This document shows positions 1-5,197 of a DNA stretch of 6,162 nucleotides, piece by piece (within the stretch, counting starts at the first letter, position 1; each line of letters opens with the position of its first letter). The translations under genes and the position numbers were made by a program. This DNA is from Bacteroidetes bacterium QH_1_64_81 (GTDB lineage Bacteria > Bacteroidota > Rhodothermia > Rhodothermales > Salinibacteraceae), in assembly GCA_003022655.1 (NCBI GenBank), contig PXSX01000062.1, positions 1 through 6,162 of the forward strand. The letters run 5' to 3'. The notes below the pieces were generated by a model, which saw only the letters and a list, made by a program, of their open reading frames with translations, had not been told where the DNA came from and did no database searches.

Positions 1-231
1 CAGCGCCACGCCCGCCAGCGCCTCCGGCCCCAGCCGCCCTACCATCACCGTGTCCACGAAGCCCATGGAGATGTGCGCCAGTTGGGCGGCCACCACGGGG
101 CCGGCTAGACGAAGGGTGGCGCGCAGCTCGGTGCGGAGGGCGTCGGGCACTTGCAACACAGACAGGCGGGGATACCACAGGAAAGCACGAGGCGAGAAAA
201 GCACGAGGCGTAGGATGAACGCGGCCCCCAT
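1..231 (-). CDS. MATE family efflux transporter, N-terminal fragment (runs off left edge)
   Basis: This is the N-terminal part of an inner-membrane exporter of the MATE family, which expels drugs or other cations in exchange for Na+ or H+. Read on the minus strand from an ATG at 231, 77 codons are open to the window edge. Residues 38-77 carry the hallmark first helix: ATLRLAGPVVAAQLAHISMG followed directly by FVDTVMVGRLGPEALAGVAL. The (F/L)VDTxMVGxLGxxALA pattern is typical of the family. The start is uncertain. The ATG at 231 has GGGAGG directly against it, too close to act as a normal ribosome site, and it adds about 36 residues before the conserved part. A GTG at 159 would give about 12 residues before ATLRLAGP, closer to family norms. 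A 13-base direct repeat with a 16-base period lies between these two candidates (182-210) and would not encode a repeated peptide, which favours the shorter protein. The gene is divergent from the lipoprotein. Family call is firm; start and substrate are not. Confidence 0.85.
   Translation of the reverse strand, partial: MGAAFILRLVLFSPRAFLWYPRLSVLQVPDALRTELRATLRLAGPVVAAQLAHISMGFVDTVMVGRLGPEALAGVAL
182..210. repeat. 13-base direct repeat, 16-base period
   Basis: AAAGCACGAGGCG occurs at 182-194 and again at 198-210, separated by three bases. The period is not a multiple of three, so the copies are read in different frames if this stretch is coded by the MATE gene. It lies between the two candidate MATE starts (231 and 159). 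It could be a local slippage duplication or a direct-repeat protein-binding site in the MATE leader; the sequence does not decide which. Confidence 0.75.
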
Positions 232-253
232 CCTCCCGTTCTCAACGAGGCCG

Positions 254-263
254 ACAGACCTGT
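254..263. promoter_or_regulatory. Possible operator, imperfect palindrome near MATE start
   Basis: ACAGACCTGT is an imperfect palindrome: ACAG and CTGT flank a two-base centre. Its nine bases CAGACCTGT (255-263) recur as the exact inverse complement ACAGGTCTG at 349-357. The site lies 23-32 bases upstream of the ATG at 231 of the MATE gene. A shared near-palindromic element on both sides of a divergent control region fits two sites for one regulator, but no regulator gene is visible here. Confidence 0.3.
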
Positions 264-337
264 TTCCTACCGAAAAATTTCTCGTTCCTTGAGGTCTCCT
301 CTGCAGCAGATCCCTGCTTCGGAACCTGCCGGTCTTG

Positions 338-372
338 TGTCATCGATGACAGGTCTGACACATCTCTGACAC
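338..372. promoter_or_regulatory. Cluster of TGACA palindromes, possible operator array
   Basis: TGTCATCGATGACA at 338-351 is a perfect 14-base palindrome. It overlaps a second near-palindrome, TGACAGGTCTGACA, at 347-360. The octamer TCTGACAC then occurs at 354-361 and 365-372, 11 bases apart, about one helical turn. TGACA therefore starts at 347, 356 and 367 on the plus strand, with TGTCA at 338. The arrangement looks like stacked half-sites for a dimeric regulator between two divergent genes. No known consensus is claimed; the regulatory role is inferred from symmetry and position. Confidence 0.4.
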
Positions 373-461
373 GCACGTGAGACACGAACCGAAGCGCCTG
401 CCTTGCCTTCCTTCCTCGCCGCCCCTCCCCCACGTGGCGTCACCGCCGAAGCGGACACATA

Positions 462-485
462 ATCGTATTCATTCTGTGAATCGAT
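462..485. repeat. Inverted repeat with one bulged base
   Basis: ATCG-T-ATTCA at 462-471 pairs with TGAATCGAT at 477-485 across a five-base loop (472-476), leaving T466 unpaired. This gives nine base pairs with one bulge. It lies in the lower-GC part of the intergenic region, about 200 bases before the lipoprotein start. It could be an operator or a weak RNA hairpin in the leader. Confidence 0.35.
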
Positions 486-495
486 GGCGGTCCGC

Positions 496-530
496 GCAAT
501 TCGTAATGGGAATTGCCAGTTTATGTGGCA
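496..530. promoter_or_regulatory. Two overlapping inverted repeats upstream of the lipoprotein
   Basis: GCAATTC at 496-502 and GAATTGC at 510-516 form a perfect 7-base inverted repeat around a 7-base centre. TGCCA at 514-518 and TGGCA at 526-530 form a second repeat, also with a 7-base centre, sharing bases 514-516 with the first. As DNA these resemble adjacent operator sites. As RNA the two hairpins would exclude one another. A weak TTGCCA -35-like hexamer (513-518) falls exactly on the overlap. Function is inferred only from symmetry. Confidence 0.35.
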
Positions 531-682
531 CATGGATATGCAGAACGGGTCTCCCCTGCGGCACCGTCAGGCGAAGCCCCCCAACGCTCTGCTCCTTCGA
601 AACAGACATTCGACGGGCGCGCACATCGTCGCACGTCTATCCACTCCGCAAGACCTCTTTCGCACAACCAGCATACGGCCTA

Positions 683-1483
683 ATGAACAGTTTTCGACCC
701 CAACGAACTTCGCTTGCTCTTATCTTTGCGATTGCATTCGCATTCGTCGCCTGCGACTCGGCGGGCCCCTCTTCCAGCGACACCGACGTGCAGGTGGGCT
801 TCTCCACGACCTCGCCGTCGGCACAGTCGAGCAGCCTGACCACCAGCACGTTGGGCGGCGGAGCGGCGGACGAATCTCTGGTGCTTTCCGGTTCGAACGG
901 CACGCTGCAAATTGACGACATGCGGCTGATCGTCGACGAAGTCGAACTCGAAAGCGAGGCCGATAGCGCAGAGTTCGAATCGGAGAAGCCGTCCTTCCTC
1001 GACCTTCCGCTGGACACGACGGAGGTCGCGTCGGTCGTCTCGGGGCAGGTACCGCCGGGGCTCTACAATGAGCTCGAATTCGAGGTCGAGGACGCTGAAC
1101 TTGACGACGGAGACGATGATGACGGGATTCAGGCTCTCCGCGATGACATCGACGCGGCCGGCTTTAACAACTGGCCGAACAACGCCAGCATGGTAGTCGT
1201 CGGTGAATTTACGCCCGAGGGAGACACGGCCCGTTCGTTCACAACGTACTTCGAGGCCGAGATCGAGGTCGAAGTTGAGATGGAAGACCGCTCCTTCGAA
1301 GTCGGCACCGACGACCCCTCCCGTCGGTTGACTATCCGGCTGGACCCGGCCCAGTGGTTCCGCACGGACGGGACGGTGAAGGACCTCTCGCAGAACGATT
1401 ATGACCAGCCCAGCGACGTGGTCGAGTTCGAGGCGGAATACGAGTTCGAAAGCGGCATATCCGAGATCGAGTTCGACGACTAA
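683..1483 (+). CDS. Highly acidic secreted lipoprotein of unknown function
   Basis: The protein is 266 residues from an ATG at 683. It starts with a lipoprotein signal peptide: MNSFRPQR gives the positive n-region, residues 9-23 are hydrophobic, and FVAC puts the lipidated Cys at residue 24. The mature part begins with a Ser/Thr-rich linker (about residues 25-55). A globular region with alternating strand-like segments follows, such as LQIDDMRLIVDEVELE and a VPPGLYNELEFEVED segment. This resembles the layout of DUF4382-type lipoproteins (strand, dLpld segment, PxGxYnxl turn), but I offer that only as a possibility. DDGDDDDG at residues 141-148 could bind a divalent cation. The C-terminal third has Glu at every second position (EAEIEVEVEMED; VEFEAEYEFES), which would make one strand face strongly negative. 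The acidity fits an outer surface exposed to high salt. An in-frame upstream ATG at 377 adds 102 residues before the signal peptide and is rejected. No Shine-Dalgarno is visible. Lipoprotein status is firm; function is unknown. Confidence 0.88.
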   Translation: MNSFRPQRTSLALIFAIAFAFVACDSAGPSSSDTDVQVGFSTTSPSAQSSSLTTSTLGGGAADESLVLSGSNGTLQIDDMRLIVDEVELESEADSAEFESEKPSFLDLPLDTTEVASVVSGQVPPGLYNELEFEVEDAELDDGDDDDGIQALRDDIDAAGFNNWPNNASMVVVGEFTPEGDTARSFTTYFEAEIEVEVEMEDRSFEVGTDDPSRRLTIRLDPAQWFRTDGTVKDLSQNDYDQPSDVVEFEAEYEFESGISEIEFDD

Positions 1484-1491
1484 CGGCCTGC

Positions 1492-1512
1492 CGGCCCTTA
1501 TTCGTCGGGCCG
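1492..1512 (+). other. Short GC-rich hairpin just after the lipoprotein stop
   Basis: CGGCCC at 1492-1497 pairs with GGGCCG at 1507-1512 across a nine-base loop, beginning nine bases after the lipoprotein stop. There is no T-tract after it, so it may protect the 3' end of the message or act only as part of a larger terminator region. Confidence 0.3.
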
Positions 1513-1533
1513 ACCGGATTGAATGGAAGTTTG

Positions 1534-1580
1534 CCTCCGCGCGGGCAGAGCTGGTCACTCCGTCCGCGCGGAGGTGTTTT
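1534..1580 (+). terminator. Probable terminator or leader hairpin (11-base perfect stem)
   Basis: CCTCCGCGCGG at 1534-1544 pairs perfectly with CCGCGCGGAGG at 1564-1574 around a 19-base loop. Two G-T pairs (1533/1575 and 1532/1576) could extend it. The strand continues with TGTTTTG, a short T-rich run. This is the strongest stem in the window. It lies 50 bases past the lipoprotein stop and 160 bases before the GH3 start, so it most likely ends lipoprotein transcription. The long loop and short T-run leave room for a role as a structured GH3 leader instead. Confidence 0.5.
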
Positions 1581-1658
1581 GTGGCCCGGTGCGATTGCGT
1601 TTCCCGCGATTCAACTTGATCTTGCGTCCATCCGAACAAGACCTGTCCGCGGCCAACT

Positions 1659-1690
1659 ACGAGGGCCCAACGACCGGGCCGTCTTCGTTC
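1659..1690 (+). terminator. Possible second terminator hairpin before GH3 gene
   Basis: GGCCC at 1664-1668 pairs with GGGCC at 1676-1680 around a seven-base loop, and an outer ACGA (1659-1662) can pair with TCGT (1685-1688) across a small internal loop. The downstream side, GTCTTCGTTC, is moderately T-rich. It ends 45 bases before the GH3 start, so if it terminates, GH3 transcription must begin beyond it or read through. Confidence 0.3.
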
Positions 1691-1734
1691 GGACGTCCGC
1701 TGCGTCGCACTCCTCCTCGTTCCCTTCTCCCCCA

Positions 1735-4158
1735 ATGCCCGGCTCCGTGTCTTTCCTCACCATCCTCAGCCTCGGCTTCGGACTCGCCCTGTGTGCGGCC
1801 GCCTCCGCCCACGCCCAGGAATCCTCGTCGGGCGCCGCCCCCGACGACCTTGAGGCCCGCGCCGCCGACCTCGTCAAGCAAATGACGCTCGACGAAAAGG
1901 CGGCCTACGCGTCGGGCCGGGCCTTCTGGACGACCGAACCGGTCGACCGGCTCGACATTCCGTCGATCTGGCTTGCCGACGGGCCCCACGGCCTCCGTCG
2001 CACACGCAGCCCGGACGACATGGGCATGGGCGGCAGTCGTCCGGCCACGTGCTTTCCCACGGCCGCGGGCCTGGCCGCCTCCTGGGACACGAGCCTCGTG
2101 CGGCGGGTGGGCGCGGCCCTCGGCCGGGAGGCGCAGGCGCAGGACGTGCAGGTCCTCCTTGGGCCCGGTGCCAACATCAAGCGCTCGCCGCTCGGGGGGC
2201 GCAACTTCGAGTACTTCTCCGAGGACCCGATCCTATCGGGACGCATGGCCGCCGCCTACATCGAGGGCGTGCAGAGCGAGGGCGTGGGCACGTCGCTGAA
2301 GCACTACGTCGCCAACAACCAGGAGTACCACCGCATGTCCACCAGCGCCGAGGTGGACGAGCGCACCCTGCGGGAGATCTATCTGCGGGCCTTCAAGATT
2401 CCGGTGACCCAGGCGAATCCATGGACCGTCATGGTGGCCTACAACCGCGTGAACGGCACCTTCGCCACCCAGCACAACAGGCTGCTCCGCATTCTCGACG
2501 AGGAGTGGGGCCACGAGGGCATCGCGATCTCGGACTGGGGCGCCACCCAGGATCGCGTGGCTGCCACCCAGGCGGGCCTCAACCTTGAGATGCCCGGCAA
2601 CGATGCGAATGACCAGGCCCTCGTGGCGGCGGTGAACGCGGGCACCCTGTCGGAAGACACGTTGGATCGCCGCGTGCAGGAGACGCTCGAAATTGCCCTC
2701 CGCGGCGACCAGCGCCACCGGGCAGATGCCACGTTCGACGAGGCCCTGCAGGATGAGCATCATGCGCTGGCCCGCGAGGCCGCCACCGAGAGCTTTGTTC
2801 TTCTCAAGAACGAGGACGACTTCCTTCCTCTTGACGCGGCGAGCGACCAGCAGGTGGCCGTCATCGGGGCCTTCGCGAAAACGCCGCGCTACCAGGGCGC
2901 CGGCAGTTCGCGCGTGAATCCAACCCAGCTGTCGACCGCGCACGACGCCCTCACCGACGCCCTCGGCGCCGACCGGGTGAGGTACGCTGCCGGATACCCG
3001 CTCGGGGAGGAGGAGGGCGATCCCGATTCGCTGCGGGCCGCGGCGGTAGAGGTCGCCCGCACGGCCGACGTGGCGCTCGTATTCGCGGGCCTGCCGCCCG
3101 CCTCCGAGACGGAGGGGGCCGACCGCGAGACGCTCCGGATGTCCGAGGCTCACAACCGCCTGATCGCGGCCGTGGCCGAGGCGCAGTCGTCCACCGGCGT
3201 TGTGCTCTCGAACGGCTCGGCCGTCGCCATGCCGTGGCGCGACGCGCCGAAGGCCATCCTGGAGACGTGGCTCGCCGGGCAGGCCGGCGGGGCGGCCCAG
3301 GCCGACGTCCTTCTCGGCCGCACCAATCCGTCGGGCAAGCTGGCCTCGACCTTCCCCAAGGAGCTAACCGCCCCCCCAGCCCACCTCAACTTTCCCGGCG
3401 AGGACCGCGAAGTGCTCTACGGCGAGCGGTTCTTCGTCGGCTACCGCTACTACGACGAGAAGGACATTGAGCCGCTCTACCCGTTCGGCTACGGGCTGTC
3501 GTACACGAGCTTCGAGGTGAGCGACCTGACCCTCAGCGCCGACTCCGCACGGAGCAGCGAGGGGGTCACGGCGCGGGCCGAGGTCGCCAACACGGGGACG
3601 CGGCGCGGACAGGAGGTCGTGCAGCTGTACCTCCACGACCCAGAGAGCCGGCTGCGACGCCCCCCGCAGGCGCTGCGCGCCTTTCGGAAGGTGGCCCTCG
3701 CCCCCGGCGAGACCACGACGGTGCAGTTCGCCCTCCAAGGGAAGGACTTCGCTGCGTGGGACGACCGCCGCGACCGGTGGACCGTTGAGAGTGGGGCGTA
3801 CGAGGTGCGGGTGGGGACCTCCTCGCGCGACCTGCCGCTGCGGGCGACGGTGACCATCGAGGGCCCGCCCGCGGACCAGGGGCCGGTGCTCGACCGCTAC
3901 TCGACCATCGACCAGTGGCTCCAGGACCCGCAGGGCCGTCCGGTGATCCAGCCGCTGCTCAAGACGATGATGGGCGCCATGGGCGGGGGGAACGGCGGCG
4001 GTGAGCAGCCGGGCATGTCGGAGATCTTTGGGAGCCTGCCCCTGACGGCGCTCTCATCGCTGAGCGGGGGCGCGCTCACCGAGAACAGGATCGATCAGCT
4101 CGTGCAGCAGGTCCGCGCCGATCAGGAGGGCGGGGACCCTCCCGAGCAGCACCCGTGA
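1735..4158 (+). CDS. Secreted glycoside hydrolase family 3 enzyme, beta-glucosidase type
   Basis: This 807-residue retaining glycosidase would release terminal beta-linked glucose from oligosaccharides outside the cytoplasm. Residues 1-27 form a Sec signal peptide with an AHA cleavage site after residue 27. The (beta/alpha)8 domain follows: QMTLDEK (49-55), DGPHGLR (82-88), GPGANIKRSPLGGRNF (143-158), KHYVANNQE (189-197), and the nucleophile D267 in ISDWGA. The alpha/beta sandwich domain starts near 340 (AREAATESFVLLKN) and carries ETEGADR, with E460 the likely acid/base. SGKLASTFP and the PFGYGLSYT motif (583-591) lead into a fibronectin III-like domain (GQEVVQLYL at 625-633). An extension of about 85 residues (723-807) has a Gly-rich stretch at 750-756. 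SDW after the nucleophile strand favours beta-glucosidase over xylosidase, though substrate cannot be fixed. The start at 1735 is chosen because it puts the signal peptide at the N-terminus; the upstream in-frame ATG at 1519 adds 72 residues with no domain and overlaps a probable terminator. The signal peptide n-region lacks Lys/Arg. No Shine-Dalgarno is seen. The gene converges with the M23 gene, 37 bases between stops. Confidence 0.95.
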   Translation: MPGSVSFLTILSLGFGLALCAAASAHAQESSSGAAPDDLEARAADLVKQMTLDEKAAYASGRAFWTTEPVDRLDIPSIWLADGPHGLRRTRSPDDMGMGGSRPATCFPTAAGLAASWDTSLVRRVGAALGREAQAQDVQVLLGPGANIKRSPLGGRNFEYFSEDPILSGRMAAAYIEGVQSEGVGTSLKHYVANNQEYHRMSTSAEVDERTLREIYLRAFKIPVTQANPWTVMVAYNRVNGTFATQHNRLLRILDEEWGHEGIAISDWGATQDRVAATQAGLNLEMPGNDANDQALVAAVNAGTLSEDTLDRRVQETLEIALRGDQRHRADATFDEALQDEHHALAREAATESFVLLKNEDDFLPLDAASDQQVAVIGAFAKTPRYQGAGSSRVNPTQLSTAHDALTDALGADRVRYAAGYPLGEEEGDPDSLRAAAVEVARTADVALVFAGLPPASETEGADRETLRMSEAHNRLIAAVAEAQSSTGVVLSNGSAVAMPWRDAPKAILETWLAGQAGGAAQADVLLGRTNPSGKLASTFPKELTAPPAHLNFPGEDREVLYGERFFVGYRYYDEKDIEPLYPFGYGLSYTSFEVSDLTLSADSARSSEGVTARAEVANTGTRRGQEVVQLYLHDPESRLRRPPQALRAFRKVALAPGETTTVQFALQGKDFAAWDDRRDRWTVESGAYEVRVGTSSRDLPLRATVTIEGPPADQGPVLDRYSTIDQWLQDPQGRPVIQPLLKTMMGAMGGGNGGGEQPGMSEIFGSLPLTALSSLSGGALTENRIDQLVQQVRADQEGGDPPEQHP

Positions 4159-4195
4159 GTGCGCAGCGGACTGGAGCCGTCGTGCGGGTGCCTCG

Positions 4196-5131
4196 TCAGC
4201 GCGGGGGAAGCATGTCGTTGCGCGTCAGGAACCGGCCCCCGATCGTGACCGGCACGGGGGAGCCGTCGGCCAGCGAGTCCGGCGAAGACGCAGCCCCCGC
4301 CGGCCCCCGGACGGCGTGGAGGTGGAGGTGCGGCTCGGTAGTGTTGCCCGTATGCCCCACCTGCGCCAGCGGATCTCCGGCTTCCACCCGCTCGCCTGCT
4401 TCTACCCGGACGCTGCCCTGTTTCAGGTGGGCCAGGACGACGTACAGGCTGCCGCGACGGAGCCAGACGTGATTGCCGACGGCAGGCTGGGCCTCGTCGG
4501 GCCATCGCTGGTCGCGGAGGCTGTCGACGGCCTCGACGACCCGGCCCGACATGGGACTGTAGGCCGTGTCGCCGTAGACGGCGTACTCGGAGAGTGAGTC
4601 CGGCGTGAGGCCGTCGGCGCGGAGGCCCCAGCCGTTGAGCTGATTGACGTCCAGGGCATAGCGCTGCGACGTGGACGCGGCGCCGTGATAGTTGAGCGGA
4701 GGCGTACCGCCGCCGTGCGCCACGTAGTACGTCTCACCGTGCAGGGGTGCCGCAAGGTCGACTGTGGACCGCCCCGGCCAGTACCCGGCTCCGCCCCAAA
4801 TCAGAAGCCCAACAAAGAGCGCTCCTTCGATGAGCGCGCCCCACCGCCAGCGAATCCCCTCGTCGGTCGCAAAGGGACGATCGTAGACCCGGACGACCGA
4901 CAGGAGCACCCCGAGGAAACCGGTCGCCCCGATCCCGTAGCGAAGCGGAACGCCGACCACGTCCCACCGCCCGAACAGGTACAGGACGGCCAGGACGGCG
5001 GCCGTGAATCCCGCCTCTATCAGCCAGGCGCCCACGGTCCGGAAGCGCGTGCACCACAGTTGGTAGAGAAGGTACGGCGGGAAGAGGACGTGGACGGCCG
5101 CGACGACGTAGCTGAGGACGGTGAAAAGCAT
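4196..5131 (-). CDS. Membrane-anchored M23 (LytM-type) metallopeptidase
   Basis: The protein is 311 residues. Four hydrophobic segments lie at about 2-26, 33-54, 62-82 and 97-116. Arg residues concentrate in the first and third loops (R29, R31; R81, R85, R94, R96), so both ends should face the periplasm, placing the C-terminal domain against the cell wall. That domain (about 125-311) is M23: the ALDVN segment with D161, YSPMSGRVVEAVD (191-203), VVLAHL with H235, and GHTGNTTEPHLHLH (259-272) holding the HxH zinc motif (H268, H270). M23 enzymes cut peptide cross-links in peptidoglycan or act as activators. The usual HxxxD first motif reads RYALD here, so the His ligand four residues before D161 is Arg; the nearest upstream His is H149 in NYH. 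Activity is therefore uncertain, or this is a divergent subfamily. The gene starts 66 bases after the serine hydrolase stop, in the same frame, and is probably cotranscribed with it. No Shine-Dalgarno is visible before the ATG at 5131. Confidence 0.9.
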   Translation of the reverse strand: MLFTVLSYVVAAVHVLFPPYLLYQLWCTRFRTVGAWLIEAGFTAAVLAVLYLFGRWDVVGVPLRYGIGATGFLGVLLSVVRVYDRPFATDEGIRWRWGALIEGALFVGLLIWGGAGYWPGRSTVDLAAPLHGETYYVAHGGGTPPLNYHGAASTSQRYALDVNQLNGWGLRADGLTPDSLSEYAVYGDTAYSPMSGRVVEAVDSLRDQRWPDEAQPAVGNHVWLRRGSLYVVLAHLKQGSVRVEAGERVEAGDPLAQVGHTGNTTEPHLHLHAVRGPAGAASSPDSLADGSPVPVTIGGRFLTRNDMLPPR

Positions 5132-5190
5132 CAGGGGCGGCTGCTGCTGGGCATCGTGGGCAGTGACGGGGCTCGCCGCTCGACGAGCAT
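5131..5190 (-). CDS. Possible 19-codon ORF bridging hydrolase and M23 genes
   Basis: On the minus strand an ATG at 5190 lies seven bases after the serine hydrolase stop and opens a 19-codon frame (MLVERRAPSLPTMPSSSRP). Its TGA shares one base with the ATG of the M23 gene (TGATG). That arrangement could pass ribosomes from the hydrolase to the M23 gene by termination-reinitiation. The peptide has no recognisable features and lacks a Shine-Dalgarno, and in GC-rich DNA such a frame may be accidental. Confidence 0.2.
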   Translation of the reverse strand: MLVERRAPSLPTMPSSSRP

Positions 5191-5197
5191 AACTGTT

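Larger units (their letters stand above)
232..682. other. Divergent intergenic region without a credible gene
   Basis: This is 451 bases between the MATE gene (minus) and the lipoprotein gene (plus). Open frames that cross it give basic, Arg/Pro-rich or low-complexity translations with no recognisable domain, and they overlap each other on both strands, so I treat none as a gene. The segment from about 453 to 545 is clearly richer in A+T than its surroundings and is the likeliest promoter area for the lipoprotein. I found no convincing Bacteroidota-type promoter (TTTG / TAnnTTTG). The best generic match is TTGCCA at 513-518 with TATGCA at 537-542 (18-base spacing), which is weak. Palindromic elements are listed separately. 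Confidence 0.6.

Noticed and set aside
374..437. Two CACGTG palindromes (374-379 and 431-436)
   Set aside because: Six-base palindromes of this composition are expected by chance in GC-rich DNA, and no further symmetry links them.
267..533. Minus-strand small open frames in the divergent intergenic region (242-433 and 267-533)
   Set aside because: They overlap each other in different frames, have basic low-complexity translations, and cover the palindrome clusters; no sign of a real product.
377..682. N-terminal extension of the lipoprotein frame to an ATG at 377
   Set aside because: It would place 102 Arg/Pro/Cys-rich residues before a well-formed lipoprotein signal peptide; the ATG at 683 fits the signal peptide exactly.
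1519..1734. Upstream start for the GH3 protein at 1519
   Set aside because: It would bury the signal peptide at residue 73, has no domain, and its codons overlap an 11-base-stem hairpin that looks like a terminator.
680..1735. Long minus-strand open frame (351 codons) opposite the lipoprotein
   Set aside because: Antisense shadow in GC-rich DNA; Arg-rich translation with no domain, and it overlaps the intergenic hairpins.
2233..3153. Minus-strand open frame (306 codons) opposite the GH3 catalytic region
   Set aside because: Mirror frame of a strongly conserved GH3 coding sequence; Gly/Arg/His-rich translation with no motif.
4159..4195. Bidirectional terminator between the convergent GH3 and M23 genes
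   Set aside because: I looked for a stem in the 37-base gap and saw none with a convincing arm length or T-run.
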